From Acidimicrobiales bacterium (lineage in GTDB: Bacteria > Actinomycetota > Acidimicrobiia > Acidimicrobiales > SZUA-35): a stretch of 16,738 nucleotides of DNA. Below are positions 1-6,689 of this stretch, one piece after another; positions within the stretch are counted from its first letter, which is position 1, and each line of letters opens with the position of its first letter. Under the pieces are notes generated by a model. That model saw only the letters and a program-made list of their open reading frames with translations, was not told where the DNA came from and did not search any database. The stretch lies in NCBI GenBank assembly GCA_024641625.1, contig JAHECQ010000032.1, positions 1 to 16,738 of the forward strand, given 5' to 3'. A program made the translations under genes and the position numbers.

Positions 1-2
1 TC

Positions 3-464
3 TTCAACCTCTACCGCGGCCGTCCGGTCGTTCGAGAGGGTGGAGTCCTCATCATGAGCCACCCGACGCCTTGGGAGTTCCATCCCGTCCACCATCCGAG
101 CTACATCGACTTCTTCGAACAGGTGCTGGCCGACACCACCGACCCGATCGAGATCGAGCGGAAGTACGAGAAGCAGTTCGCCGAGGACGAGTGGTATCGC
201 CATTTGTACCGCACCAGCTACGCCTACCACGGCGTGCACCCGTTCTACATGTGGTACTGGGGTAGTCACGCAATGCAGTACCTGGGTCAGATCATCATCG
301 TGGGTGGCGACCCTCGAGCGGTACGCCGACTCGGGTTTCGCCCGGCGACGACCCTGCAGGACGCGCTCGAGATGGCCGAGGACACCGTGGGGCCTCGCCC
401 GACGCTCACCCACCTCCACAATCCGCCCATCCTGATGGCTGACGTCTCGGCCGGGGGAGCCTGA
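3..464 (+). CDS. LarA-like (DUF2088, nickel-dependent lactate racemase family) protein, 3' part
   Basis: This is the C-terminal 153 residues of a gene that begins before the window; the frame is open at the left edge. The visible part starts with FNLYRGRPVVREGGVLIM, which matches the '(V)R.GGVLI' strand of the LarA/DUF2088 C-terminal domain. It continues through a helical stretch rich in Tyr, Trp and His, then 'IIIVGGDPRAVRRLGF' and 'TTLQDALEMAEDTVG', which resemble the end of LarA proteins where lG..pa.sleeAl.. occurs. The N-terminal residues that would bind the nickel-pincer cofactor are outside the window, so activity cannot be judged, and many actinobacterial members of this family have no tested substrate. 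The stop lies 6 bp before the acyltransferase start, so the two are probably cotranscribed. An internal ATG at 54 falls inside a conserved strand and is not the start. Confidence 0.68.
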   Translation, partial: FNLYRGRPVVREGGVLIMSHPTPWEFHPVHHPSYIDFFEQVLADTTDPIEIERKYEKQFAEDEWYRHLYRTSYAYHGVHPFYMWYWGSHAMQYLGQIIIVGGDPRAVRRLGFRPATTLQDALEMAEDTVGPRPTLTHLHNPPILMADVSAGGA

Positions 465-470
465 GCCGCG

Positions 471-1355
471 GTGGGCTGGTTCCGTTTCATCGCCGAGCCT
501 CCATCGACGCCCAAGGGCGTCACCAAGATCGAGTCGTCGAGCAACGTCGGGGTGCACTACAACACCACGTGGGCGCGGCGGCCGTTGGCGCGCTTCGTCA
601 GGGAAGCCAGCGTCTACGGGTTCATGAAACCGGTGATCGGGTTCTACGGCTCCCCTCGAGTGATCGGCCTCGACCGCCTGCAGGGGCTCGAGGGCCCGGT
701 ACTCTTCGCCGCGAATCATCACAGCCACGCCGACACTTCACTGTTGCTGGCCACCATTCCGAACCGGCTGCGGCGCCGGTTGGCTGTGGTGGCCGCCGCC
801 GACTACTTCTTCCCCAACAAGCTCACCGCTGCGGCCAGCGCGCTCTTCCTCGGTGCCATCCCGATCGAACGTCAGCGGCTCTCGAAGCTTTCGATCGAGA
901 ACGCCCTGACGGCCGTCAAGGAGGGATACAGCCTCCTGGTGTTCCCCGAAGGCGGCAGGAGCCCTGACGGGTGGGGGCAGCGACACCGACCGGGTGCGGC
1001 GTTCGTCGCCAAGCGGACCGGGATCCCAGTCGTTCCCGTGTATCTCGACGGCACTGGTCGCATTCTTCCCAAGGGACGAAATTGGCCCCGTCGTGCCCGC
1101 TGTGCGGTCGTGTTCGGTTCACCGCTGCGACTCGGCGCCGGAGAGGATGCACGAGCCTTCGCCGAACGTATCGAGAAGCGGGTCGCCGAACTCGCCGACG
1201 AGTTCGCAACCGGATGGTGGCAGTCCCGTCGACGGGCCCACGCCGATCAGACGCCCCCGCTCGACGGCCCCGAAACCGCGGCATGGCGCCGTCGTTGGGC
1301 GCTGGGCCCCACGCCCCGCCACCGGAGAGACAAGCCGCCCTGGCCCAAGCTCTGA
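471..1355 (+). CDS. PlsC-type 1-acyl-sn-glycerol-3-phosphate acyltransferase (lysophospholipid acyltransferase family)
   Basis: A 294-residue member of the membrane-associated glycerolipid acyltransferase family, which transfers an acyl group from acyl-CoA or acyl-ACP to a lysophospholipid or related acceptor. The catalytic H(X4)D motif is visible as NHHSHAD (residues 82-88). The acceptor-binding motif is FPEGGRS (158-164), and a VPVYLDG block (188-194) fits motif IV. The last 60 residues are Arg/Trp/Pro-rich and probably a disordered or membrane-surface tail. The GTG start is preceded by a G-rich stretch (GGGGGAG) about ten bases upstream, inside the end of the LarA-like gene, with a 6-bp gap between genes that suggests coupling. 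The substrate is not determined: glycerolipid synthesis or another lipid acyl transfer are both possible. Confidence 0.85.
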   Translation: MGWFRFIAEPPSTPKGVTKIESSSNVGVHYNTTWARRPLARFVREASVYGFMKPVIGFYGSPRVIGLDRLQGLEGPVLFAANHHSHADTSLLLATIPNRLRRRLAVVAAADYFFPNKLTAAASALFLGAIPIERQRLSKLSIENALTAVKEGYSLLVFPEGGRSPDGWGQRHRPGAAFVAKRTGIPVVPVYLDGTGRILPKGRNWPRRARCAVVFGSPLRLGAGEDARAFAERIEKRVAELADEFATGWWQSRRRAHADQTPPLDGPETAAWRRRWALGPTPRHRRDKPPWPKL

Positions 1356-1375
1356 AACCCTCCCCCGGGATTCGG

Positions 1376-1407
1376 CGGTTCAGCGGTTCAGCGGTTCAGC
1401 GGTTCAG
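1376..1407. repeat. Four tandem copies of an 8-bp unit (cggttcag)
   Basis: Four perfect head-to-tail copies of CGGTTCAG occupy 32 bp between the 3' ends of the convergent acyltransferase and SDR genes. The SDR stop codon (minus strand TGA, 1406-1404) lies within the last unit. The minus-strand frame meets that stop in the first unit it reads, so changes in copy number would alter only the downstream untranslated part. No terminator hairpin is evident in this 48-bp convergent gap. Confidence 0.9.
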
Positions 1408-2186
1408 GAGGTGTAGTACATGCCTCCGTTGACGCTGATGGTCTGCCCGGTCATGTAGGCGTTGGTCGCCAGCAGGAGGGCCACATCGGCGATCTCGTCA
1501 ACCTGCCCGAAGCGTCCAACGGGGATCCGGGAGGGATCGGCAGCCGTCGCCTGTCGAAGCATGTCCGTCTCGATCTGGGCCATGGCGATGGCGTTGACCG
1601 TGATGCCTTCCTTGACCAGCAACGTGGCGAACCCGTGGGTGAGGCCGATGATGCCGGCCTTGGACGCCGCGTAGTGGGGACCCACCGAACCGCCGGTCTG
1701 GGCTGCGGTCGAGGAGATGTTGATGATGCGGCCCCACTGCTGGGCGCGCATCGCCGGGAGCACCGCCTGGGTGAGTTGGAACGCCGCAGTGAGATTCGTG
1801 GCCAACGTCTTGTTCCACAACGCCAGATCGACATCGGCCACATCGGGACGGCGCTCGCCGAAGCCCGCATTGTTCACCAGGATGTCAACGGGGCCCACAC
1901 CGGCGGTCGCTGTGGCCACGAGTCCCTCGACCGCACTCGGGTCGCTGATGTCGGCCTGCACCGCTATCGCCTTGCGACCCATGGCCACGATGACGTCGAC
2001 CACCTCGTCTGCCTCGCGCGAGCGAGTCAGGAAGTTCACAGCGACGTCGGCCCCGTGGCGAGCAAAGTGAAGCGCGATCTCTCGGCCCATGCCACGAGAG
2101 GCGCCGGTCACGAGCGCAACTCGACCGGCCAACGACTTCGGCTGCGGATCGATCGGTTGGGCGGCTTCGAGTCGGTCAACGGTCAT
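1404..2186 (-). CDS. SDR-family oxidoreductase, FabG-like
   Basis: A classical short-chain dehydrogenase/reductase of 260 residues, cytosolic, catalysing NAD(P)-dependent oxidation or reduction of a hydroxyl/keto group. The cofactor motif TGASRGMG is at residues 27-34, NNAG at 105-108, the structural Asn at 131, and the catalytic Ser159-Tyr172-Lys176 triad in the usual order (YAASK). An Arg just after beta-2 (residue 55) suggests NADP(H) preference. The C-terminal TGQTISVNGGMYYT resembles FabG-type 3-oxoacyl-ACP reductases, but secondary alcohol dehydrogenases look alike, so no substrate is assigned. The ATG at 2186 was chosen; a TTG four codons upstream (2198) is in frame, and neither has a clear Shine-Dalgarno. 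The gene follows the lipoprotein by about 100 bp on the same strand. Confidence 0.85.
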   Translation of the reverse strand: MTVDRLEAAQPIDPQPKSLAGRVALVTGASRGMGREIALHFARHGADVAVNFLTRSREADEVVDVIVAMGRKAIAVQADISDPSAVEGLVATATAGVGPVDILVNNAGFGERRPDVADVDLALWNKTLATNLTAAFQLTQAVLPAMRAQQWGRIINISSTAAQTGGSVGPHYAASKAGIIGLTHGFATLLVKEGITVNAIAMAQIETDMLRQATAADPSRIPVGRFGQVDEIADVALLLATNAYMTGQTISVNGGMYYTS

Positions 2187-2283
2187 GGCTGCAGTCAATC
2201 AGCCGATCGCCTTGACGCGTCTCACCCTGCTGCCATCGACGGCACGACCTGACTGCGGGGTACAGCGGTCGAGGACGTTGGGT

Positions 2284-3039
2284 TCAGCCCGAGGTGGGTG
2301 AGGTCGAGTCCTCGGAGACCTGGGGGTCACGGCTGTCCATCTCCCGGGTGCAGTCGAGCACCTCGAGTCGATTGCCACAGGTGACACCGAAGTGCTCGTA
2401 CTCGCTGTCGATCGGTGCTCGCGCCCACAACTCGTCACAAGCGGCCCCCGAACCGGCCTCGCACGCATCCCACAACCGGTCGAGCCTGACATCATCGCCA
2501 TGGGTGTATGGCTCCTCGGTGAACGCCAGCGCGTCGGTCTGGTCCGCGGTTTGCGTCGGGTTGGCCAACTCCTCGGCCGCCTGACAATTCGCCAACATCT
2601 CGCCGAAGGCGATCGCTGGGCCCCCTCCCTCTCCGCCTGCCTCGAGCCCCTCCTGCTCCCCAGCCCGGGGGCTGTCATTCTCCAGGTCGTCGGTCCCCAT
2701 TGCGGCCTCGATCGGGATGCCCCCGAGTGTGGTCAGGTCGAATCGTCGTTCGGCCAGTCCGATCGCACAGTTGGCGACCGAATCGGAGTACCCGGCGTCG
2801 GTGATGCCCGCCAGCAGGTCGTCGCGAGTTGGGCCCGTGGCCTCCTCGGAGGTGGAACATCCGCCAAGCGCCAGGCCGAGGAGCGACAGCAGTCCGACCC
2901 AGATGGGGAGGACACCGAGCCGGGGCCGTCGGCGCGACCGAGGCGGCGGTGACCACGGCAATCGAGGGTGGACGGCTCGACGAACACGAGAGCAACTGGC
3001 GATGAGTCGTCGGCGAGGCACATGGACCCTTCGGCCCAC
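2284..3039 (-). CDS. Secreted lipoprotein with cysteine-rich C-terminal domain, function unknown
   Basis: A protein of up to 251 residues with an Arg-rich start, a hydrophobic segment (residues 42-58) and a lipobox ending LGGC (Cys61), so it should be exported and lipid-anchored. The mature part has a Gly/Glu-rich low-complexity linker (about 125-141) and Cys residues at 91, 152, 193, 201, 221 and 230. The C-terminal block around residues 191-224 (DACEAGSGAACDELW, then DSEYEHFGVTCGNR) is a type I associate with secreted or membrane proteins of many high-GC actinobacteria; its role is not known. The long form starts at GTG 3039. A GTG at 3021 has AAGGG five bases upstream and is an equally good start. 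It lies between the GntR gene and the SDR gene on the same strand. Confidence 0.75.
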   Translation of the reverse strand: MGRRVHVPRRRLIASCSRVRRAVHPRLPWSPPPRSRRRPRLGVLPIWVGLLSLLGLALGGCSTSEEATGPTRDDLLAGITDAGYSDSVANCAIGLAERRFDLTTLGGIPIEAAMGTDDLENDSPRAGEQEGLEAGGEGGGPAIAFGEMLANCQAAEELANPTQTADQTDALAFTEEPYTHGDDVRLDRLWDACEAGSGAACDELWARAPIDSEYEHFGVTCGNRLEVLDCTREMDSRDPQVSEDSTSPTSG

Positions 3040-3089
3040 AGGGAGCGAACATGAGCGCTACCGGCGGGTCGCAGGCCCGGTGCGACACC

Positions 3090-3845
3090 TCAGGCCGGGC
3101 TCTGTCGGTCGAGCCCCTCGACCAGGCGAAGTCCAGCCGGAGATCCGTCGCGAGGTTCCACGGCGGACAGATTCACGACGAACTCGGTGAGGTGTCCCGG
3201 AAAAACGTGCTCGGATACCAGCACGGCGTCCCCGTTGCGAGCGAAGGTGACCCGCTTCACCACGAGCATCGGGCTCTCTGGGGCGACCCCGAGGAGGCGA
3301 GCATCATCCGGACCGGCGAGGGTCGCACCGATGGTCTGCGTCGCTCCACCGAGATCGACCGCAAGAAGCTCCTGAAAGCTCGCCCGCTCGACATCCATCT
3401 TGGACAACTCGGCACCAAGGTCCTCACGACACCACACCGTCACCCTGGCGAAGGGTCTGCCGTCGGCCAGACTCACTCGCCGAACCTCGAGGACACGGCT
3501 CCCCAGAACAGACCGCACGTGAGGCGGCGAATCGACGAATTGGAAGTCGACCACACGGCGCTGGGACGAGCGACCCGAGCCTGCCAACTGGGCCTCGATC
3601 GTGTCGAGGGTGTTCAGGGGTTGACGTACCGGATCAGAGGCCACGAACCAACCGAAACCCTGGCGGGCATCGATCAGGCCCTCGGTACGCAACAGCTCGA
3701 GCGCCTTGCGGATGGTCACCCGACTGGCGTCGTAGGCCGCGCCGAGGGAAGACTCCGAGGGAAGAACTTCGCCTGGCCCGAACTCACCGTTCGCGATGCG
3801 AGTTCGAACTTCTTCGGCGATTTGCTGATAGCGAATCGACCTCAC
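3090..3845 (-). CDS. GntR-family transcriptional regulator with UTRA domain (HutC-type)
   Basis: A 251-residue regulator. The N-terminal winged helix-turn-helix covers about residues 3-70 (YQQIAEEVRTRI, GEVLPSESSL, SRVTIRKALELLRTEGLI). The UTRA ligand-binding domain covers about 92-230 and contains 'VLEVRRVSLADGRPFARVTVW' in two overlapping beta strands. HutC-type GntR proteins usually repress nearby genes and are released by a small metabolite. This one is transcribed away from the aconitase gene, so autoregulation plus control of aconitase is the simplest inference; the ligand is unknown. The GTG at 3845 sits directly before the conserved RYQQIA start. A TTG at 3884 extends the frame by 13 codons but would run across the operator-like repeats. 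No Shine-Dalgarno precedes 3845, and a CATAAT hexamer lies four bases upstream, so the mRNA may be leaderless. Confidence 0.85.
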   Translation of the reverse strand: MRSIRYQQIAEEVRTRIANGEFGPGEVLPSESSLGAAYDASRVTIRKALELLRTEGLIDARQGFGWFVASDPVRQPLNTLDTIEAQLAGSGRSSQRRVVDFQFVDSPPHVRSVLGSRVLEVRRVSLADGRPFARVTVWCREDLGAELSKMDVERASFQELLAVDLGGATQTIGATLAGPDDARLLGVAPESPMLVVKRVTFARNGDAVLVSEHVFPGHLTEFVVNLSAVEPRDGSPAGLRLVEGLDRQSPA

Positions 3846-3868
3846 TTGTATTATGGTTGTATCAAAGT
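3844..3868. promoter_or_regulatory. Operator-like repeats in the GntR/aconitase divergent region
   Basis: Two direct TTGTAT half-sites (3846-3851 and 3857-3862) lie 11 bp apart. The second is part of TTG-TAT-CAA, a small inverted repeat. The whole stretch has imperfect dyad ends, ACTTGTAT against ATCAAAGT (six of eight positions pair). TTGTAT-type half-sites are familiar from HutC/TreR-like GntR operators. The stretch touches the GntR start and lies about 65 bp before the aconitase start. The minus-strand CATAAT (3855-3850) inside it could be the GntR -10 element. Binding by this GntR protein is inference. Confidence 0.45.
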
Positions 3869-3932
3869 GTGGTGAACTCGGCAAGCGTCGAGATCGCCGT
3901 CACGAAGCAAACCGCACGAACAGGGAGCCCTC

Positions 3933-6227
3933 ATGGCCGTCGGACCAGAAACGCCGATCGAACTCATCCAAGGTGTCTACGCCACGCTCGACGAACGAGT
4001 GGGCGGACTCCGCACCCGCCTCGGTCGTCCGCTGACGTTGGCCGAGAAGATCCTGGCCAATCATCTCGACCAGGCCGACGCCGAGGTCGAGCGGGGTGTC
4101 AGCTACGTCGATTTCCGCCCCGACCGGGTTGCCATGCAGGATGCCACCGCCCAGATGGCGTGGCTCCAGTTCGACACTGCCGGCCTGAAGCAAGTGCGGG
4201 TTCCCACCACCACTCACTGCGACCACCTCATCCAGGCCAAGGTCGAAGCCAAGCAAGATCTGCTCCGAGCCATCGACACCAACGAGGAGGTCTACAACTT
4301 CCTCGAGTCCATCAGCGCCAAGTACGGCGGTGGGTTCTGGAAGCCCGGCAGCGGGATCATCCACCAGGTCGTGCTGGAGAACTACGCCTTCCCCGGTGGC
4401 ATGATGATCGGCACCGACAGCCACACCCCCAACGCGGGCGGCCTGGGGATGATCGCCATCGGGGTTGGCGGCGCCGACGCCGTGGACGTCATGACCGGCT
4501 TCCCCTGGAACGTCCGCTGGCCCAAGCTCATCGGCGTGGTCCTCACCGGCGAACTTTCCGGCTGGTCCGCGCCCAAGGACATCATCCTGAAGGTGGCCGA
4601 GATCCTCACCGTCGAGGGCGGCACCGGCGCCATCGTCGAATACATCGGTCCCGGCGCCCAGAGCATCAGCGCCACCGGCAAAGCCACGATCTGCAACATG
4701 GGCGCCGAGATCGGCGCCACGACCTCGATCTTTGCCTACGACGATGCCATCGGGCGATACCTCAAGGCCACCGGACGCGAAGCCTCAGCCGACGCCGCGG
4801 ATGCAGTCGCCCATCATCTGCGTCCCGACGACGAGGTGCTGGCCAACCCCTCCGCCTTCTACGACCGAGTCATCGAGATCGACCTGTCGACCCTGCAACC
4901 GCACATCAACGGGCCCCACACCCCGGACCTTGCCCGCGAGGTGGGTGCGCTGGGCGCCGAGGCCGCCAACGAAGGGTGGCCGCTCGAGATCAGCGCGGCG
5001 CTCATCGGCAGTTGTACCAACTCGAGCTACGAGGACATCACCCGCGCCGCCTCGATCGCTCGCGAAGCCGCGGCCAAGGGCCTGCAACTGAAGACCAAGC
5101 TGCTCATCACCCCGGGTTCGGAGCAGGTGCGTGCCACGATCGAACGCGACGGCCTCCTCGGCGACTTCGAAGCTCTTGGTGCAACCGTCCTGGCCAACGC
5201 CTGTGGACCATGCATCGGCCAATGGGACCGCTCCGACGACCGTCAGCCTGGCACTCCGAACGTGATCGTCACCTCCTACAACCGGAACTTCCCCAAGCGC
5301 AACGACGGTGACGCCGCCACCTACGCCTTCGTCACGTCGCCCGAGACGGTCATGGCGCTCGCCATCGCCGGGACGCTCGACTTCGATCCGATCAACGGGA
5401 CCCTGGTCAATGATGCAGGCGACGAGGTTCGCCTGTCGGTCCCCGTCGGGGTCGAGCTCCCGTCCAGTGGTTTCGACCCCGGCGAGGAGACCTTCGTTGC
5501 TCCCCCCGCAGACGGCTCCGACATCGAGGTCGCCGTCTCCCCCACTTCGGACCGCCTCCAGCTCCTGGCGCCCTTTGCCGCATGGGACGGCAAGGACTAC
5601 GAGAACCTCCCGATCCTCGTCAAGGCCAAGGGCAAGTTCACGACCGACCACATCTCGATGGCCGGCCCTTGGCTGACCTACCGCGGCCACTTGGAGAACA
5701 TCTCGGGCAACCTCTATCTCGGCGCGGTCAACGCCTTCGAACAAGCCGGTGGCGCTCCCTACGAGGTCGGCTACGGCAAGAACCAACTCACCGATGAGAT
5801 CCAGACCTTCCCCTCCATCGCCAAGTCGTACCACGAGGCCGGCCAGGGGTGGATCGTCATCGGTGACCAGAACATGGGCGAAGGCTCCAGCCGGGAACAC
5901 GCAGCCATGGAGCCACGTTTCCGCGGTGGTTTGGTGGCGATCGCCCGCAGCTTTGCCCGCATCCACGAGACCAACCTCAAGAAGCAGGGCATGCTGCCCC
6001 TGACCTTCGCCGACCCGGCCGACTACGACCGCCTCGGCGAGGACGACCGGATCAGCGTCCGCGGTATCGCCAACCTCACCCCCGGTGAGCCATTGACCGT
6101 CGAGGTGACCACCGCCGGGGGCGAGACCTGGTCGTTCGAGGCGAACCACACCTACAGCCCAGACCAGATCGAGTGGTTCCACGCCGGTTCGGCCCTCAAC
6201 GTCATCCGCCGCTCGCTGGGTTCCTGA
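3933..6227 (+). CDS. acn: Aconitate hydratase, mitochondrial type
   Basis: A 764-residue aconitase that interconverts citrate and isocitrate through a [4Fe-4S] cluster in the TCA cycle. The cluster ligands are Cys361 (IGSCTNSS), Cys424 and Cys427 (NACGPCIGQW). The swivel domain carries GEGSSREHAAMEPR (650-663), which contains the catalytic Ser/Arg pair. Length and signatures such as RPDRVAMQDATAQMA (62-76), KPGSGIIHQ (137-145) and GGTGAIVEY (229-237) match the mitochondrial-type subfamily. The AcnA/IRP form usual in actinobacteria is longer, at about 890-940 residues. The ATG start has GGGAG five bases upstream (3923-3927). The gene stands alone on the plus strand, divergent from a GntR/UTRA regulator, and is followed by a strong hairpin. 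Confidence 0.95.
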   Translation: MAVGPETPIELIQGVYATLDERVGGLRTRLGRPLTLAEKILANHLDQADAEVERGVSYVDFRPDRVAMQDATAQMAWLQFDTAGLKQVRVPTTTHCDHLIQAKVEAKQDLLRAIDTNEEVYNFLESISAKYGGGFWKPGSGIIHQVVLENYAFPGGMMIGTDSHTPNAGGLGMIAIGVGGADAVDVMTGFPWNVRWPKLIGVVLTGELSGWSAPKDIILKVAEILTVEGGTGAIVEYIGPGAQSISATGKATICNMGAEIGATTSIFAYDDAIGRYLKATGREASADAADAVAHHLRPDDEVLANPSAFYDRVIEIDLSTLQPHINGPHTPDLAREVGALGAEAANEGWPLEISAALIGSCTNSSYEDITRAASIAREAAAKGLQLKTKLLITPGSEQVRATIERDGLLGDFEALGATVLANACGPCIGQWDRSDDRQPGTPNVIVTSYNRNFPKRNDGDAATYAFVTSPETVMALAIAGTLDFDPINGTLVNDAGDEVRLSVPVGVELPSSGFDPGEETFVAPPADGSDIEVAVSPTSDRLQLLAPFAAWDGKDYENLPILVKAKGKFTTDHISMAGPWLTYRGHLENISGNLYLGAVNAFEQAGGAPYEVGYGKNQLTDEIQTFPSIAKSYHEAGQGWIVIGDQNMGEGSSREHAAMEPRFRGGLVAIARSFARIHETNLKKQGMLPLTFADPADYDRLGEDDRISVRGIANLTPGEPLTVEVTTAGGETWSFEANHTYSPDQIEWFHAGSALNVIRRSLGS

Positions 6228-6246
6228 CCCAGGTTCCCCATCTGTT

Positions 6247-6280
6247 CCCAACCGCCCGGCGGGCAACGCTGGCGGTTGGG
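6247..6280 (+). terminator. Hairpin after the aconitase gene, probable terminator
   Basis: A perfect 10-bp inverted repeat (CCCAACCGCC, 6247-6256, with GGCGGTTGGG, 6271-6280) encloses a 14-nt GC-rich loop and starts 19 bp after the aconitase stop. No T-run follows, so it may act as a Rho-assisted or structure-only terminator, or protect the 3' end. Confidence 0.6.
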
Positions 6281-6294
6281 AGCACCAGCATCGT

Positions 6295-6384
6295 CGGACC
6301 GGCACTGTTCGGACCAGCACGGTTGGAACCGGCACCGTTGAGGCCGGCACTGTTGAGGCCGGCACTGTTGGAACCGGCACTGTT
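6295..6384. repeat. Six tandem 15-bp units, consensus approximately ggaaccggcactgtt
   Basis: Six head-to-tail units begin at 6295, 6310, 6325, 6340, 6355 and 6370. The core CCGGCACTGTT is conserved and the first four bases vary (CGGA, GGAA, GAGG); units 4 and 5 are identical. Because 15 is a multiple of three, all frames stay open and give pentapeptide-like translations, but there is no start, Shine-Dalgarno or flanking domain that would make this a gene. Confidence 0.9.
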
Positions 6385-6396
6385 GGGCAAAACGGC

Positions 6397-6430
6397 GAAA
6401 CCGGCCTCCGGGGATCCCGGGGCCGGTTTC
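6397..6430. terminator. Very stable 34-nt hairpin
   Basis: The arms GAAACCGGCC (6397-6406) and GGCCGGTTTC (6421-6430) pair perfectly. An inner CCGGG/CCCGG stem with a GAT tri-loop sits on top, separated by one bulged T. On the plus strand only a weak TTTC follows. On the minus strand a TTTT lies about six bases downstream, so the element could work in both directions. It may be a terminator or part of an RNA switch ahead of the LysR gene. Confidence 0.6.
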
Positions 6431-6573
6431 TGCGGGGCGACCGGTACGAGGGGGACCGACCAAATCGCCAGGCGAGTGAGCCTCCTTGAGGGGACCGAGA
6501 CTCACTGCCTTTGCTGAAGAGCACTATAGAAACCGGCCGGTCATCTGTCCAACATGGGCAAGACATTTCTCAT

Positions 6574-6588
6574 ATCTATTTTGGAGAT
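6574..6588. promoter_or_regulatory. Candidate LysR-type box
   Basis: ATCT-N7-AGAT forms a 15-bp dyad that fits the T-N11-A rule for LysR regulators (T6575 to A6587). It lies in the AT-richest part of the spacer, about 100 bp before the LysR start, which suits autoregulation. Binding is inferred from motif and position only. Confidence 0.35.
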
Positions 6589-6689
6589 GGCCCTCGAGAC
6601 ACTCCGGGTCCACTGCCATGTCCGGGACCACCTGCCCCCATCGGGAGGAATCGTCCGGAGACAATCGATTTGTGCGATCCTTGCCATCT

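Larger units (their letters stand above)
6228..6689. other. 462-bp intergenic stretch without a credible gene
   Basis: This spacer between aconitase and the LysR gene contains a post-aconitase hairpin, six 15-bp tandem repeats, a second very stable hairpin, a third copy of that hairpin's arm at 6529-6538, and an AT-richer part (about 6520-6600) with a LysR-type dyad. The open frames crossing it consist of repeat translation and lack any recognisable domain. An in-frame extension of the LysR gene reaches back to 6486, but the family's usual N-terminus begins at 6690. Confidence 0.7.

Noticed and set aside
3846..3884. TTG start at 3884 for the GntR gene
   Set aside because: It adds 13 residues not typical of the family and would place the operator-like repeats inside the coding region; GTG 3845 precedes the conserved RYQQIA segment.
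3857..5311. 484-codon plus-strand frame overlapping aconitase in another phase
   Set aside because: The translation is Arg/His/Pro-rich low complexity, typical of a shifted frame through a real GC-rich gene.
6295..6384. CRISPR-like array
   Set aside because: Units are contiguous 15-mers without spacers of unique sequence, and no cas genes are present.
6202..6390. Pentapeptide-repeat-like protein encoded by the 15-bp repeats (SAG-x-N on the minus strand)
   Set aside because: The periodicity follows from a 15-bp DNA repeat; every frame gives five-residue repeats and there is no Shine-Dalgarno, conserved flank or adequate length.
4785..6566. 593-codon open frame on the minus strand opposite aconitase
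   Set aside because: It mirrors the aconitase codons in GC-rich DNA, has no recognisable domain or start signal, and aconitase is intact on the other strand.
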